From Ifrita kowaldi (lineage: Eukaryota > Chordata > Aves > Passeriformes > Cinclosomatidae): a stretch of DNA of 64,000 nucleotides. The DNA lies in contig VZRS01000327.1 in the NCBI GenBank assembly GCA_013398055.1, forward strand, positions 125,625 through 189,624, read 5' to 3'. This document shows, in pieces, positions 22,901 through 36,855 of this stretch; position 1 is the stretch's first letter, and each line of letters opens with the position of its first letter. The notes under the pieces were generated by a model that was not told where the DNA came from, searched no databases, and worked only from the letters and a program-made list of their open reading frames with translations. The position numbers were made by a program, and so were the translations under genes.

Positions 22901-24951
22901 AGGGTCAGGGACTGGGCAAGGAGCAGATCAGATGACCCACCCAACCAAAACCTCTGTGCCAGAAGTTACCAGGGTCTGTCTCTGCACGAACACCAAGGCA
23001 GTTACCATCCGTTCTGGTGTATGAGGCTAGAAAACTAAGTCAAGACAAACACATGGATGAAATAGGCACTGGGAAACAGTTAGCAGGAGATATCCAGGAA
23101 TAAGGAATCTGATCTGCAGAGGAAACAGGACAGCAAATGCAGCCTCTCTCCTTGCTCTCTGACAGCTGACACAAACAGTGTGGCTGTTCTCAGCCTTTTT
23201 GACTTCAGAATGATCTACTCCCTTCATTTTGCTCATGATTCATACAGAAACCTCACCATGAAGCCTACTGAAGAGCCTGGCAGTCAGCACCCGGCCAGCC
23301 CGAGATGTCAGGTGGGATGAGGGGTGAGATGTTGTCACAGCCCATTCAGCACAGACCAGCCTCTCACAGCTCACCAGTGTCTCCCACCTAGCAAAAACCA
23401 GTAGGGAGGAAATGTTCAGTTGGTGGCCCACCAGGCTGCTGGGGCACCCAGCTCCTGGTCCAAAACAGCGGCAACACACATTACCACATGAGCATCCTGA
23501 GCTGTGATGAGAGAGTGGGTGCTCAGCTGTCACAGCTCACCAGCTATTTTGGGATAATAGTGTCACACTTCAAGCAAGGACTCCTGCCTCTTGTGCTTGT
23601 TCCCCATCACATGACACTCTGTGGGCATCAAAGCCGGGGCAAGCCAAGATGTGTCCAGCATCTTCTGGGGACCTTCCAGGGGAATTCAACCTCAATAGCA
23701 TTACATGACAGCTTGAGCAAAAACAGCTGCCTGCCAGCCACAGGCAGAAGGAAGGACTTTGTTTGTTCTATTTGTATGGATCAATGGTTGAAAACACAAA
23801 AACAAGGGAGTGGTTGTTCTCAAAGGGAGGAGGAAGGAGAAGGGTCTGAGGAACTCTGGGCAATCAGAAAGTAGCTGGAGGTTTTCCTCCTTTCAGAGCA
23901 TGGGTGGTTTGCCATCGATACCACAGAGAATGAAGGACAGAAAACAGCATAAGGATGCTTGCCCTAATTCAAATAGAATCCAGCACAAGCATTACACATA
24001 TCAGCTGTTTGTGAGCAGGGCTATCAAATAACAAGAGCCAGGTGAACCACAGCATATCTACTAAATATGCCCAGTTCCAGTATCTCCATTGCACGAATAT
24101 GTTTCACTGAGTTTGTTCTTTCATCAGCTTAATACTACAAAGATTTCACCAACAGTCTTCAGGCAGCAGAAACTAACTGGGAAGACAAGTCCAGACAGGT
24201 ACAACTTTGTTTTCACCAGCTTTATTGCTGAAGAACGCAGACAGAGCAGGGACCAGAGTGGGGACTGTGCTGGCCTGTTCCAGCCTTGTGGCTATTTCTT
24301 AGCATATTTTTGTCAATTCTGGAGGGATGTGGCATAGATTACAAGTGGCAATACTTAAAATCAGCAAGTGAACCATTTAGACACCTACATTTCACACAAA
24401 TAATAATTCTGTGTTATATCCAGCAGCTGTCATTCCCATGCAGGGCAATCCTTCACCATCAACTTTGTAGGATCCTCACTGGGTTTCTCCTGCCTAGCCT
24501 GTTTCACCCCATGCTTCTGGAAGCCCCCAGACAGGCTTTCTACAGAGAAACATGAGGAGCTTTGCTGGAAGCACAGGCTGAGCCCCTCAGTCCCATTCCT
24601 AATGAACAGCTCAGCTCACTTCCCTCCAGTATTTCACATGTGTTAAACAGGTAACAAATGTTCTGCCTAATCAGCATCCTGAGACAAGCAGCCCACCAAG
24701 GTGTTTGATTACAACACACACACCTTTAGGTAACAGGAGCATCCAGGGGTTAAAGAGTGGGAATAGCCCTTGACCTGCTCACAGGCATGAGGAAGCCTTG
24801 AAATAACATTTTTCTGGGTTCCACAGCAGGGTGACATCTTCCACCACCAAGGAGCACAGCCAGGCTGAGTGAGTGTCCTGCCAAGGCAGTGTCTCCAGGA
24901 TCAGGAATGACTCTGCTCTGGCAGCTTTTGCAGGGACTAAAATGGTCTGGA
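19962..24951. other. about 5 kb noncoding, no gene recognised
   Basis: The longest frame (21274-21747, +) shows no domain, no signal peptide and no supporting splice sites. No CR1 is visible. Mammals carry the antisense-oriented lncRNA IRF1-AS1 in this interval. I cannot identify exons of an equivalent from sequence alone. Confidence 0.45.
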
Positions 24952-25315
24952 GTAAAGGAGGCTCAGGGGGAACCTCATTGCTCTCTACAACTCCCTGACA
25001 GGAGGGTGGAGCCAGGTGGGAATCAGCCTGTTCTCCCAGCTAATAAGTGATAGGACAAGAGGAAATGGCCTCAAGTTGTGCCAGGGGAGGTTTAGATTGG
25101 ATATTAGGAACAATTTCTTCATGGAAAATGTTGCCAAGCCCTGGAATGGGCTGCCCAGGGCAGTAGTGGAGTCACCATCCCTGCAGGGATTTAAAAGACA
25201 GGTATATGTGGCACTCAGGGAGACAGTTTAGTGGTGGGCCTGGCAGTGCTGGGGGAATGGTTGGACTCAATGATCTCGGAGGGTTTTCCAGCCTAAAAGA
25301 TTCTGGGATTCTGTA
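24952..25315 (+). mobile_element. CR1 LINE 3' fragment
   Basis: Sense CR1: ggaggctcagggggaacctcattgctctctacaactccctgacagg, then gataggacaagaggaaatggcctcaag, ggtttagattggatattagg, ggttggactcaatgatctcgg, ending agattctgggattctgtag. The open frames here derive from the element. Confidence 0.95.
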
Positions 25316-27054
25316 GCTACAGACCCCCACAGTGGGACGGAGGCAGGACCCTGCTGGGGTCAGGGGAGCTGCACATGGCTGACATTTGACCATTCCCCAT
25401 GCCAAGGCTGGAGCACTGATGCTGTGCCACATAAACAAATTGCATGGAACCTTACAGATCCGAGTAGAGACAAAATTTCTGTATTTCAGGGGAAACAGCT
25501 AACTGCCCTGGGAAAGGTTCTTGTTATGAAGAGGAACAACCTGCTCCCTAAGCCATGTTTAAAAGCTGAGGGCTCATATTGGAGCAGAGGTTTTTCCCTG
25601 TTTTAGAAATTAGGAGGTATCTGCAGAAGCATTGGGAGCCACCAGGGTGACAGGTGGCAGGGGCTGCGCTCCCACCTCCCACAGCCTCGGCTGGAAGAAG
25701 CCACCCCATCACCTCCATGACCTATTCACATAACCCTTGTAAGGACAAGGAGGAAGATGGTGGTCCTCCAGTTTGTTTCTTTTTGCTTTCAGAGCAGGAC
25801 CTGGTGAGATATGAGTGGAAGGACCCAGGTGTTGCCCTTACCACAGTGCTGTCCTCGAAGTGGAAAGGATGTGCGAGAAACCCACGGGTGTCCTCCCACA
25901 CACGGGATGGGCACAGCACCCACTGGGTACAGACCTGTTCCTACCACTTGGAAAGGGCCTGCAAGGGCTCGTCTTCAACCCCTTTGCACAACAACAACAA
26001 CGCAAGGGCAGCTGAGCCATCTCTGTGGCACAGTTTCACAATGAACTCACTGCAGTTCAGCAAACCTCAGGCACCTTGTGTCTGGGGAATTGGAACCTCA
26101 GCCACTGAGATCTGCAGGATGTGAGCCCAGCTCTGCAGGAAAATGAACTTGCTACAGTGTCAAAAACTCAAAATCTCAAGAACTTGGCACACAGGACACA
26201 TCCGCTGCTGCAGGCACCCCGAACTCACAAGTACCTGCTGGGGTATCCCACTGTGTGCCATGAAGAGCCCTGCACAGCTTTCTGCTCTGGAAAACAAACT
26301 TAGGAAATTGAGAAAAAACTAGGAGAAAGGCTCATGGTACACTTGATAACAACTTACAGCCTCCTGCACCTCTGCTGAGCAAACCACCATTTCCTGAACT
26401 GAGGTGTCAGGCATGAAATATTTCACATACTGGAGCAACCGTCACCGTCTTCTAAGTGACAAACAGAACTTCAGCCTTTCCTGGTATTTAATGCATAAAT
26501 CAGGGTGTGTCCTGTGTGTCTGTTTGTGATTCTGTAATTGAAAATTTGCTGTCTTGCTTAGGGAGGCAGCAGCAAAAATGTTTGTGTAGCCACTGTAGAT
26601 TTAGCCCAAATGACTTTTTAGCCAAGAGCTTCTATAGTGTGCAGTCTCATGCTGCTGCTGCAGGAGCACTGCCAGAAGTAACCTGTGGGCATCAGGGAAG
26701 GCCATGTCTGAAACATCAAGAACATGCTTCCTTTCCCCCGTTTATCCATTCCTTCCACTCCACATCTCACCAATGGGAAGTGACTCAGCTGTATCTCGTG
26801 AGCTCATGGATCTGGCAGGCTAATCTCTGCAGAAGCAGTTATTTTGTCATTATCCCTCCAGGCACTCATTGATTATCCCACCAATTCCATACCCAAAAGT
26901 GCCAGCAACCAGTCTGGTCTGGGGCCACCAAGTCAGCTCCTGCTTGGGTCTCCAGTTCACACAACCTTTTCTCTTCAGGCCTCCACATGGATATACACCA
27001 AGAGAAGCACACCCAGAAGATGGAAGGAAGGGATTCTCCCCTCTACCTAGAACA
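25316..27054. other. noncoding, no gene recognised
   Basis: Short ORFs only. A small (AAC)n run occurs near 25988-26003. Nothing else identifiable. Confidence 0.4.
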
Positions 27055-27480
27055 CAGCAAACCATACCTAGAACACTGTGCCCAGTTTTGTGTCCTTCCA
27101 GTACAAGAAAGACACTGACAGAATGGAGAAATAAGCCCCCAAAGCCTGAAGCCACCAGCACAACCAGGGCACTGAGCCCTAGCTGAGAGAGAAGGGGACA
27201 AGGGAAGTTGTTCTGCTGGAGAAGGAGAGGCTTTGGGGGCTCATAACACTCTCCTGCCAGGGGCTTATTGAGAGAGCGGACCCAGACTCTCCCCAGGGCG
27301 CATGGTAGGAGCACAAAAGACAAAGGGGGACAAGGGGCAAAAGCTGAAATAACAGATTTAGCCAAGATATCAGGGGATGTTTCTTCCTGCAAGGTCAGCC
27401 AAACAGTGGGACAGCTCATCCAGAGAGGTTTCTCAGATTGGAAATGACTCAGGGCAACTTAGTCTAACCCAGTGGCTGAC
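27055..27480 (+). mobile_element. degenerate CR1 LINE fragment
   Basis: Diverged sense CR1. The segment acactgtgcccagttttgtgtccttccagtacaagaaagacactgacagaatgga matches the end of CR1 ORF2 coding sequence. It is followed by weakly matching 3' UTR words (gtgggacagctcatccagagaggt). Older than the other copies in the window. Confidence 0.7.
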
Positions 27481-30400
27481 CACAAGCAGGATACTGGAGT
27501 ACAGCCCTCCCGAGGTCCCTTCCCAGACAGATTATTTTACGAGACTAATTCTGCCATGTTCTTCATATAGAAACCAGATCTTTGCAAGTAGTGCAGCCCA
27601 CCAGAAGCTCTCTGCTTTTCCCCTCCTGCTTAGTGCACTGATTTACTACCTGTTTATCATCTTCCTTTAATCAGCAGCCAGCTTCAGAGCACACTTACAG
27701 AAGAACTATTTTTCTGTTTAATTTTGGTGATATTTCAGTTAAGGTTTATGGTAAGCCTCCTGTTCTTTCACTCCTGCCAGCCACAGGAATACCACTATCA
27801 GAAGCTGTTCCCTCACTTGTTACGTTTCTCTGCTGCACAAGTTCAACAGTATAAAGCTCCCAGGTAAACCCACCCATATCAGCTCCAAAAGGAGAGGTGA
27901 ATCCCAACAGACTGTACATGGCATTTCTACCAAAGCCTTCCACACCAGCTACAGCATTCTGTACACTGAAGTGCTGGCTTAATATTTGCTTTATCACACT
28001 CCCAAAAAACCCAAAGACTCTAAACTTATTATCCAAGGAAAGATGAAACATCAGTAACAAAAACACCCTCCTTCCCCAAACCAAGAAATACTGGGCCAAA
28101 AGCTCTCTCTGAATTGGAAGGGGGGAATTACCTTCACAGGCTGAGACTGCTGCTGGAAGATGCAGAAGTCCATCTGCTACCCTGTTTCTGGCTCCAGAGG
28201 GACAACAAAGAGAGCACAACCAGCAATTCTGCAGAGCTCTAAGAAGCCCAGCCTGTCCTGGGCTCTGATGTATCACAGCTGGGCTCACAAGTGCTTTCAA
28301 TTTCTCAGGAATTTAATTTCTCAAACGATCTAGAAGCAAGAACTAAAGCACAGGAGGCCCCTTGCCCTCTATAAAATGTGAAGGCATTTTAATGTGCATT
28401 ATTGCTAGAATAAGTCACAGTACACAATTCCTCATTTCTTACTGAAGTATACAGGAGCAGAGGGTAATTGGCACAGATGAGTTAGAAAGAGGCAGTCGGT
28501 GCCTTGGAAGTTCCTTCCTTTTCTGCTTGATATTCCCATTCACACACGGCAGACATTGCCTGCCCTCATGCTCCATTGGAAGAGAGGAACAGGGAAAAAT
28601 AAGAACAGAAAAAAAGAACGTGTGCAGGGAAAGACAGGGAAAGCCGGAAATATAGAAAAGGAAATAGAAAAGGAAGGTTGAGAATCAGTAGAATTTGGCT
28701 TCCACTATGCATGAATGAAAACCAAAACAAAACGTAACCAAAACAAAAAGTTTCATTTTGAAAATGCAACACTTATTGTGCCAATGACACATCTGTGAAG
28801 GCAGCTCCAGTAGAACATTTTCCTCATTTTCCTCTACTTTTCAGAGCACTCAGTACTGCTCCTAAATCAGTTTGATTCATGCCAACGCATGATAGGCCGT
28901 AGCACCCACTGCATGGAAACCAGTTTTACTGATCTTCAGAGGGTAAAACAGAATCAAATCCAAGAATGACTGCAGCAGCTTTAAGCCACTTGCAGTTAAA
29001 ACAAGATACAAACTTCCTTATATGTATTTCTCAAACAGCACTGGAATTGTCTGATCAAGATTTATTAAAACTACAGGGTCTGGGTTTACCTGCCTTTAAT
29101 TCTTCTCCCAGTGTCCCAGTAAATTAGTTTGGGGTCTTCTCTCCGACCCCAGGATATCGGCAAACCAGTGTACCCCCACTGTCAGGACTGCAGTTCTGGT
29201 ATCTCTCAACCACTTCTAATCTTGGGTAACAAGCAATAAAAATTTCAAATTATGTCAGAGTACCTTTGCAGAGAGGAGCTGATGCGCAGCCAGCTCCCAG
29301 CCTGACTCTGCTGCCCTTGGGAGCCCTGCTTCCAGATAAATGGATCTATTGGCTCCTTTCCCTTCCCCCTGTGCTAAATAACATCACTGCAAAGCCCTGG
29401 CTGATGGCAGGATGCAGCCACTGAGAAGTGCTCCTGGGTCAGTTGCACCGTGGAAAACCCCAGTGCTGAGCTCAGCTGAAGAGCTGCAACTGCTGGCTAC
29501 AACACTCAAATGCAAATGGAAATAAAAAAACATTCACAAAGTAAACAGCACCACACTGGAGCATGCAAAAATGCATTACAGCAGCATTACTTCCTATTTC
29601 ATTTTCCTTACAGCTCTGAAAATAATAGCTGCAGAAGTCAGTGGGGCTTTTAGGGACAGTTGCTTGTAATCAGACTGCTGTGGGACTGGCTGAGTACTCA
29701 GGAGCCATGTACCACAGATCCACCACTTTCATAGGATCATCACTTAGGGTGGAAAAGCCCTTTAGGAACAATGGCCAGAGCCCTGCAGATAGCATGGTAT
29801 AAATGTCTTACTCTAGCTTGTATTGCTTGTAGTCATAAAAGAGAGAAAACTCATGTAGAAAGGATAATAAAAACCCTTTTGAAGACAAAATGCAATAGGA
29901 ACAACAAAGATTCATTTAAAATAGCTCAAGTATGTCTTTGTCCAAGGCTCAGAAATCCTTGACAAGCAACTGGGAAGAGGACATGGAGACAGTGAAAGAG
30001 GCAGTATTAGGAAACGGGAACTGAAGCAATATCTACTGATGGGAAAAGAGAAGTGACTGGGATATTTCTCAGCTGATTTCACATCCAGGCACCTCCTTTC
30101 ATGCACAATCACTCCTGCTTTATAATGTGAGAGGTTGGAGCCAGACCCCAGATTGCCCAGGGTGTGGGGCTGATGGAAACACACCATCATGTGGGGACTG
30201 ATTTATAAGGCACTTCTGATTTAGGAGAGAATTTTCCCTCCCATGCAAAAACAGCAGGCTGCCAGCAGGGATACTCATGCTTGATGTGGTTGTAGCATCT
30301 GCATTACCTCCCTGAAAATATGTGGTTGTGGACTTATTTTAGAATAGACAAATACACAGGAGGGTTTATGTTTCTGCTTTCTTATATTTACATATAAATA

Positions 30401-30636
30401 AACCACTTACATATACCCCAGCACCACAACAGCCAGCAAACCCAGCTACACCCACAGAGACTGGGCTTGGTTTAATTTCTAACAACTCTGCCAAGCAGGG
30501 ACTCCCCACTTCTTCCTATAGTGACCTTGTGGTGATGTACTTTGTTTAAAGACATATTTGGAGAGGCTGTTTTATTGCAAGTGTTTCCTCAGTACCAATT
30601 TGTAACTCACATTTTCACCTATCAGCTGCTTCACAG
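27481..30636. other. noncoding, no gene recognised
   Basis: No coding gene seen. A short antisense CR1 3' remnant (cataggatcatcacttagggtggaaaagccctttagg) is present at about 29729-29770. A purine-rich agaaaaggaaatagaaaagg patch lies near 28580-28680. The minus-strand frame 27746-28300 has no recognisable domain. Confidence 0.45.
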
Positions 30637-30775
30637 AACCACAGAATGGTTTGGGCTGGAAGGGATCTTAAAGACCATCTCATTCCAACCCCCCACCATG
30701 GGCAGGGACACCTTCCACTAGTCCAGGTTGATTCAGAGCCCTGTCCAACCAGGCCTTGAACACTTCGAAGTCTCC
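30637..30775 (-). mobile_element. CR1 LINE 3' end fragment
   Basis: Antisense: cacagaatggtttgggctggaagggatcttaaagaccatctc, catgggcagggacaccttccactagtccaggttg, ggccttgaacacttc. Short and young-looking. Confidence 0.93.
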
Positions 30776-33700
30776 CACTCAAAGCCTCACACCACTGGAA
30801 CACTGGGAGCCGCTGGGGGTCCTATGATCGGTGGCTGGGCGCTTCCACCCTGAGCAGCTTTTTTCCTTCCATCAAAGAGAAATCCTGTATCTCCATAACA
30901 ACGAGCTGATGCAAGATTTCTAGTGCAAAGGAGGAAAGCAGCACAGCTGGAAATGCAGGGACATTCAGGTAAATCACAGCAGAACACATGGGATTGCATC
31001 CACCATGGGGATACAACTGAGCGTGACCTGAACACACAGGTTCTGTGTTGTGTCCCCATCTGAAAACACAAGGATGATGCAATTTACCACTGGTTCATTT
31101 TTCACAATCTTTTATCAGAGTAATTTAGAAACACCAGCAGACTCTGGCGAGAGGCAGTGTGATGACTGAACTTACCCTCACTTTGAAGCAGCCTGGGAAA
31201 TACTAACCACAAACATGAAATGAACATACCACAGCCACAGGGTTTTTTCTTTTTTTTTTTTTCCTTTTCTTAGTTATTTGGGGTTTTTTTAGCTCATCAG
31301 CCATGATACCTTCTATAACGGTATTTGTAACACTGCAGGAAAGAACTCAAAATTCCAGAAGTGCATTTCATGCAGTACAAAATAGAGTTTCCTCCAGTTT
31401 ACTATCTTAAATTTGACTTTTGCTGTATCCCAGTATAATATTCAGCTTGAAAGGAGCATATGTGAACCAATGTGTTACATGTACAAAGGAGAAATGACTC
31501 CTGCCAACATCTTTGAGGACACTTTAATTACTAAAAGAGGTATTCTCCTTTTCCAAAACATGTTTTATTTAAATTCCTTTTTAACATCCTTAATTTAATT
31601 TTCAGTGCAGCAGCCAAATAATCTCTAGACAATATCTGACTAGGGTATAGTACTCTATTTTTAGGATAATAAATCTATATGGACTTGCACAGATAGTTAA
31701 GTGAAGACCCAAAGCCTGGTGTGAGAACTGATCCCTGGTTCAAACCTCCTCAAAAAAGTCTAACAGCCCCAGAAGACTAGATAATTAAGACACAATGTAT
31801 ACTCTCATGTCCCCATGTGCCTATGGGAATATATGATATATTTTTCTAATTAATAAAATATCAAATTTCTAATGCATCAGGTGGTTCCAGGAAGGCAGAG
31901 ACCTTCTCAACACAGGGATTAAACTGAGATGAATGAATTCAGCAGAGGTTGGGCTTTATTTCATATCAGGTAGAGTCCTTGCTGCAGACTCCTGCCTTCA
32001 AGCATTTGGCCAGTGGAATCCAGAGATGGTCTGATAACGGTCTTGGTAGGGTCAGTGTCTGCACATCAGTGAAGATAAATCAAGTGGTAACAGGAGTGTG
32101 AGCAAGGCCAAAATCTCCAAGAGCAAGACAATGTAAGGTGTAAAGTGTCCTTCATCCCACCCCAGCACAGCTGAGTGTCAAGGTGAATGGCTGGTTCCAT
32201 CAAAATGAATCCACTTCTCACACACCCAGCATGCTGGCATTTCCAGAGCTCTTACAGAGCAGACACGGGCTGTATTCTGGCTGCAGAATGCACAGGAAAT
32301 GCCAAAATTAAGATCTTAATCTTCACCAGTTGCAAAGCCATGGCTGTAAACCTCCACTCAAATTCAGAACTAACTCAAACATCTTTATTCCACTTTTCCC
32401 TGTGGTGTCCTCTTGTCACCTCGGACACCCTAGTGGAGAGGTCTCCCAAGGCCACGTGCAGCCAAAGCTGCTGGGTGTGGAGACAATCAACTGCTGCTCC
32501 ATGAGAAACACATCCCTGCTTCCAAGAAGGGGGATTTCCCAGCCTTGCCTTCATCCCGTGCCTCTTCCAACTATAATCCATGTATCAAGAGCTGTAAGGA
32601 AAGGGACAATGTTAACATATTGATTATCACTGTATTTCTAGATCAGCTTATAGAAAGTATTCCTTCTTCAACAAAGTGTATTCATTTCTTCACATGCTGA
32701 TACTCAGTCTCCCTGCAAGTGTTGTGTGTGTATCTATATCTGAATCTGTATCTATCTGCTTTTAAAACACTGACTTCAAGGCAGCTGACAGCATGTTACC
32801 TGTGATATATTTTATAAAGCACTTCTGCCACTGGCACGTCTGTCTACACCCTCCCATCTCACAACCTTATTCTGGCTATATCAGAATGACCCATATTCTT
32901 ATTTAATAACTTATTTATCTATCCAAAATGTTTAGAGTTGCAAGTCAATACGCCTGCCATAGAAAGGACAGCCTTCAAGACTTGGACCTGTAAAAATGGC
33001 TGATGACAGCAGATGGACTTTTCTCAGCCACAGGGTGAACAAAGTATATAGTATAGTTTCTTTTTAACTATTATTTTTTCCTGGTTAAAGTAGTTCCTCT
33101 GTCAATAACAAAAAAAGAAGGCTGGAAATAGCTGATGTCAACTCCAGGAAAGCCCTTGCAGAAGCCTGATTGCTTCTCAGCCAGTTATGCTCCACTGGGA
33201 CTGACTCATGCATCGTCCTGGGAAGAGCTGCACTGGTATCCTGTATTTACACGGCTTCAGACCATACTTAGGCTGAATTTCCCTGGACAACAGGGGTGGC
33301 TGGTGGCATAGAAAATTATATAAACGGCATTGTTCTCCTGGCATCTGTTACCTGCACCTCGTAACCTGCCAGCACTGGTGACAGTGAAAAGCACATGAAC
33401 ATACAGGAATCACCCAGTTATGTCGTGAAACAAGATGAAATAAAATACTTCAATGTGCAGAGCATTATTTGTCTCAAATCACTAAAACAAATTTTGAAAT
33501 AGGACTTGTTTGGAACTTTCTCATCTCAGCATTTTTGGCTTAGAAAACATGAGTTCAATCAAAAGGGAATTTCCCACAAGTACATTTGAATTTTGCTTAA
33601 ATCACCCCATATAAATATAAAATCAAAATAAAACATTTCAGTTGTGTTTATTAAAAAAAAAACAAAACCAAAAACAACCCAACAAACAGCACAAAGGACA

Positions 33701-34904
33701 GCTGTCTTATTGAAATGAATGAATATATTTAATTTTTGCTCAGCCTGACCATGACCTGTGTCCATCTGAGCTACCATCAAGCCATGAACTTTCTAAGTAA
33801 TTTTTGCACTTCCTGACCCTGTTTCTGTGGACAGAGTCCTTACCCAGACTACATCACTCATAACACAATCTATTTAACCTTTAATTAATCTTGGAGCTAC
33901 CCCATGGACATTCCTGATCACTAGTAGACTGCTGCCAAGGGATGAACCCCTGATTCCCAAGGCACCCTTCTCTGTTTCAATATTAAGGTGGGTGACTGCT
34001 CCCAGAGCAGGACTCAGTGGAGATCCTTTTTTTGCTGTATATGGAAAGGGTGACCAAAACCACTAACCATTTGGATTTTCAGCTTTGTACCTGACAAATT
34101 CTTTTCTCTCCATTAATGCCCAGTAGCACACTCATAAGGCAAGATAAGGAGAAAGCATCAAGACCAACAGTGACATAACATGGCTAATATTAATAAGTTG
34201 AGTCACAGTCACTATGTCGAAATTTCCTGTGAAGACTGTGTTTCATTTTCTTATGGTATCATTTTTTTTATGTTGATGGAAACTCCTTTTAAGCCCATCT
34301 AAAGACAAGCCAACAAATGCAAGTAGACTTTCAAACATGCAAAATGTTAAAATAGGTTAATTCCTCAAGGCAAACTGAGCCCTCACCAAGAACTGTGCCA
34401 TCATTTTCCTCCTGTCACCCCCTGCTCCTCACACTGCAGCAGCAGCATCCGCCACAGTTCTCTGCAGCTTTGCTCACCACCAGCCCTGCATTCACAGCTA
34501 TTTTTGGCACAGCTGCTCTGCAGTGGCCAAGTTCTCAGACCTTATTTGCGTGATTCTTCAGAACTTCCTCCAACTAGGTGTTTGGGTTTTTTTCTCCATC
34601 CTGAACTCAACATTTTTATTCTTCCTGGGTCAACCAGAAGGCATCTAGCCTTGGCATCATTCCTATCTGCCTGGGCCAGTTGCAGCAGTTCTTATGACCG
34701 GTGCCAGTTCCCAGGTGGGTGGAGCAGGGTGGGAGGGAGTGGGACATGACGTATTTACTAAGAGCCCATCAAAAACTCTGTAGAGCAAACTTAGCCCCTC
34801 CAGAGCTAAAAAAGCATGGATTTGGGTGCATCCCCATTGGAAGGCAGTTCCCAGGGCAGCTTTCTGCTGGGTACCTGCTTTGTGGACTGAAGGCAAGGTC
34901 TTGG
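30776..34904. other. about 4.1 kb noncoding, no gene recognised
   Basis: A/T-rich in places, with a poly-T stretch near 31246-31262. No gene, RNA gene or further repeat recognised. Confidence 0.4.
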
Positions 34905-35456
34905 GGGTCAAGTGCATCACCAAAACAGAAGAAAAAGTCCTTATTCCATTCTACTCAATGCATGCCAGACCACACCTGGAATACTCTGTTCAGTTTGGTC
35001 CCCACAAAGATGTGGACAAGCTGGAGAGGGTCCAGAAAAGGGCCACCTTCCACTGGGAAGTTGCTGCAAGAGGAAAGGCTGAGACAACTGTGGTTGTTCA
35101 GCCTTCAGGAAAAGAAGGTCCCAGAGGAGATCTTATCACCATACTTCAGTATTTCAATGGTGGCTACAAAGAAGATGGAGACTCCCTTTTTACAAAGAGT
35201 CACATGGAAAAGACAAAGGGTACAAGTTACTCCTGGGGAGATTCTTATTAGTCAGAGGAAGAAAACATCTCACAATAAGAACAATCAGCCATTGGAATAA
35301 TGTCCCCAGGGGAGCAGAGGATTCTCCAACGTTGGACATGTCTACGATTCAGTTGGACAGGGTACTGGGTTATCTTGTCTAGAAAGTGCTTTTGCCAAGA
35401 AAGGTTGGACCAGATGATTCTTGAGATCCCTTTCAATATGGGATTTTAGGATTCTA
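34905..35456 (+). mobile_element. CR1 LINE fragment with ORF2 C-terminal remnant
   Basis: Sense CR1 that extends further 5' than the others. The translation around 34960-35045 contains RPHLEYSVQFGPHKDVDKLE followed by RVQKRAT, the conserved C-terminal part of CR1 reverse transcriptase. The 3' UTR follows and ends ggttggaccagatgattcttgag...aggattctattttt. It is truncated and the reading frame does not continue as an intact ORF2, so this is a relic. Confidence 0.9.
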
Positions 35457-36855
35457 TTTTTCTTCCCATCCCTGTTTTTTACACTCATTGTTGAGCCTGT
35501 GCTGGGTTCCCTCCTGCTGAGGACCTCACCCAGAACCTGGTACATGCCAAGGCTCTGAGTTACTGAATGTGGAGGGGAAGGCAGAGGAAATGACACTGTG
35601 GGAGGTTAGTGCATAGGTGCTGTGAGCAGACAACCCCCCATATACCAACAACATCCTGCCAAGCACAGAAGGCTCCATTCACTGACAGCCCTGCAGATCC
35701 CCAATGTGAACCCCGTGGTACACAAGGTCTACACAAGGGTCCTGGATGCACAGCAAGCAAGTGCAAATATCACATTGTCCATGCTTGCTTTACAACAGGG
35801 GACGGCTGACCTCTTTAATCGTCCACTCTTGCTCACTAACACCAAGTGTAGGCTGGGGGCAGGCTGGAGGCACTGGTGCTGCTGGAACAACCTGTGCCAG
35901 TGTCTCACCGCCCTCAGGGAACAATATCCAGTCACATTACTGAATTTTGGCCCCTCAAGTTGCTGACTCAGGTTCAGCTCCTGGTGAGCTCCTGCTGCCC
36001 CCAGGCAGGGCAGGGCTGCAGGAAGGACAGGGCACAGCCAGTGGTTATTGCAGTCCTTAGAAACAGCTGAGTCAGCCCTAACACATGACAAACTATTGAC
36101 TCATATTTTCAGTTTCTTTGGTTTTAATCAGAATGCAACTGTGGAGAAATCACATGATGCCATGCTCTCACAGGAAAGCTCCAAATGGATTTTTATCATT
36201 TGGAGTAAACTCCATGCTTCTCCCTTATTATCTGGTGACCTTAAAATGTTAATTGCAGCATTTTTCAAGAGCAAACACAATTCCGAAGTTCCTGTTTTCT
36301 AGAAAAGCCCCGACACCTGGTGAAGGTACAGATGGCAGTAAGGATGAGATGAAGTCATTGCTCAGACAGAGCACCACACAAGCAGTGTGACCTCAGCTGT
36401 GAAGTTCTGAAGGCACAGAAGAAATTAAGAGGCGATTCCAAGGCAATGCCATGAGAACAATTAATCAGAAACGGGAAATGGCACACATAAAAGGAGTTAA
36501 CCATCAGAACATGCCTTTGGTGCTACCTGCCAGCGTTACAAATGCCAGCAAGTGAGTTAGGGAATCAGTGCACTGCTGGAAGCCTCCACCAGCTTCACAC
36601 AATTTGCTCCCTTATCTGTAGCACTTTGCCATATGGGCCTGATCCAACACCCATACGGATGTTTTCCTGCATCCCTAGCAGGTTTGTTTCTATTTTTGGT
36701 AGATCTAGAAGCTTACAATCCTTGTGTGTGCCAATGTTGGAAAACATACCAGTTTAAAAATTTTTATATATGACTTTAGCCAGGTTTATTTATCTTTGCC
36801 CCAGGGGAAGGGAACTGAAGCTTCTTTCTAGGGCATTGTTTCTCTAGGTGAGGCC
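35457..36855. other. noncoding, no gene recognised
   Basis: Short frames without domains. Nothing else recognised up to the LTR. Confidence 0.4.

Noticed and set aside
34826..35251. 141-codon frame with an RT-like motif considered as a gene
   Set aside because: The motif is the CR1 ORF2 C-terminus and the surroundings are CR1 3' UTR. A transposon relic, not a host gene.
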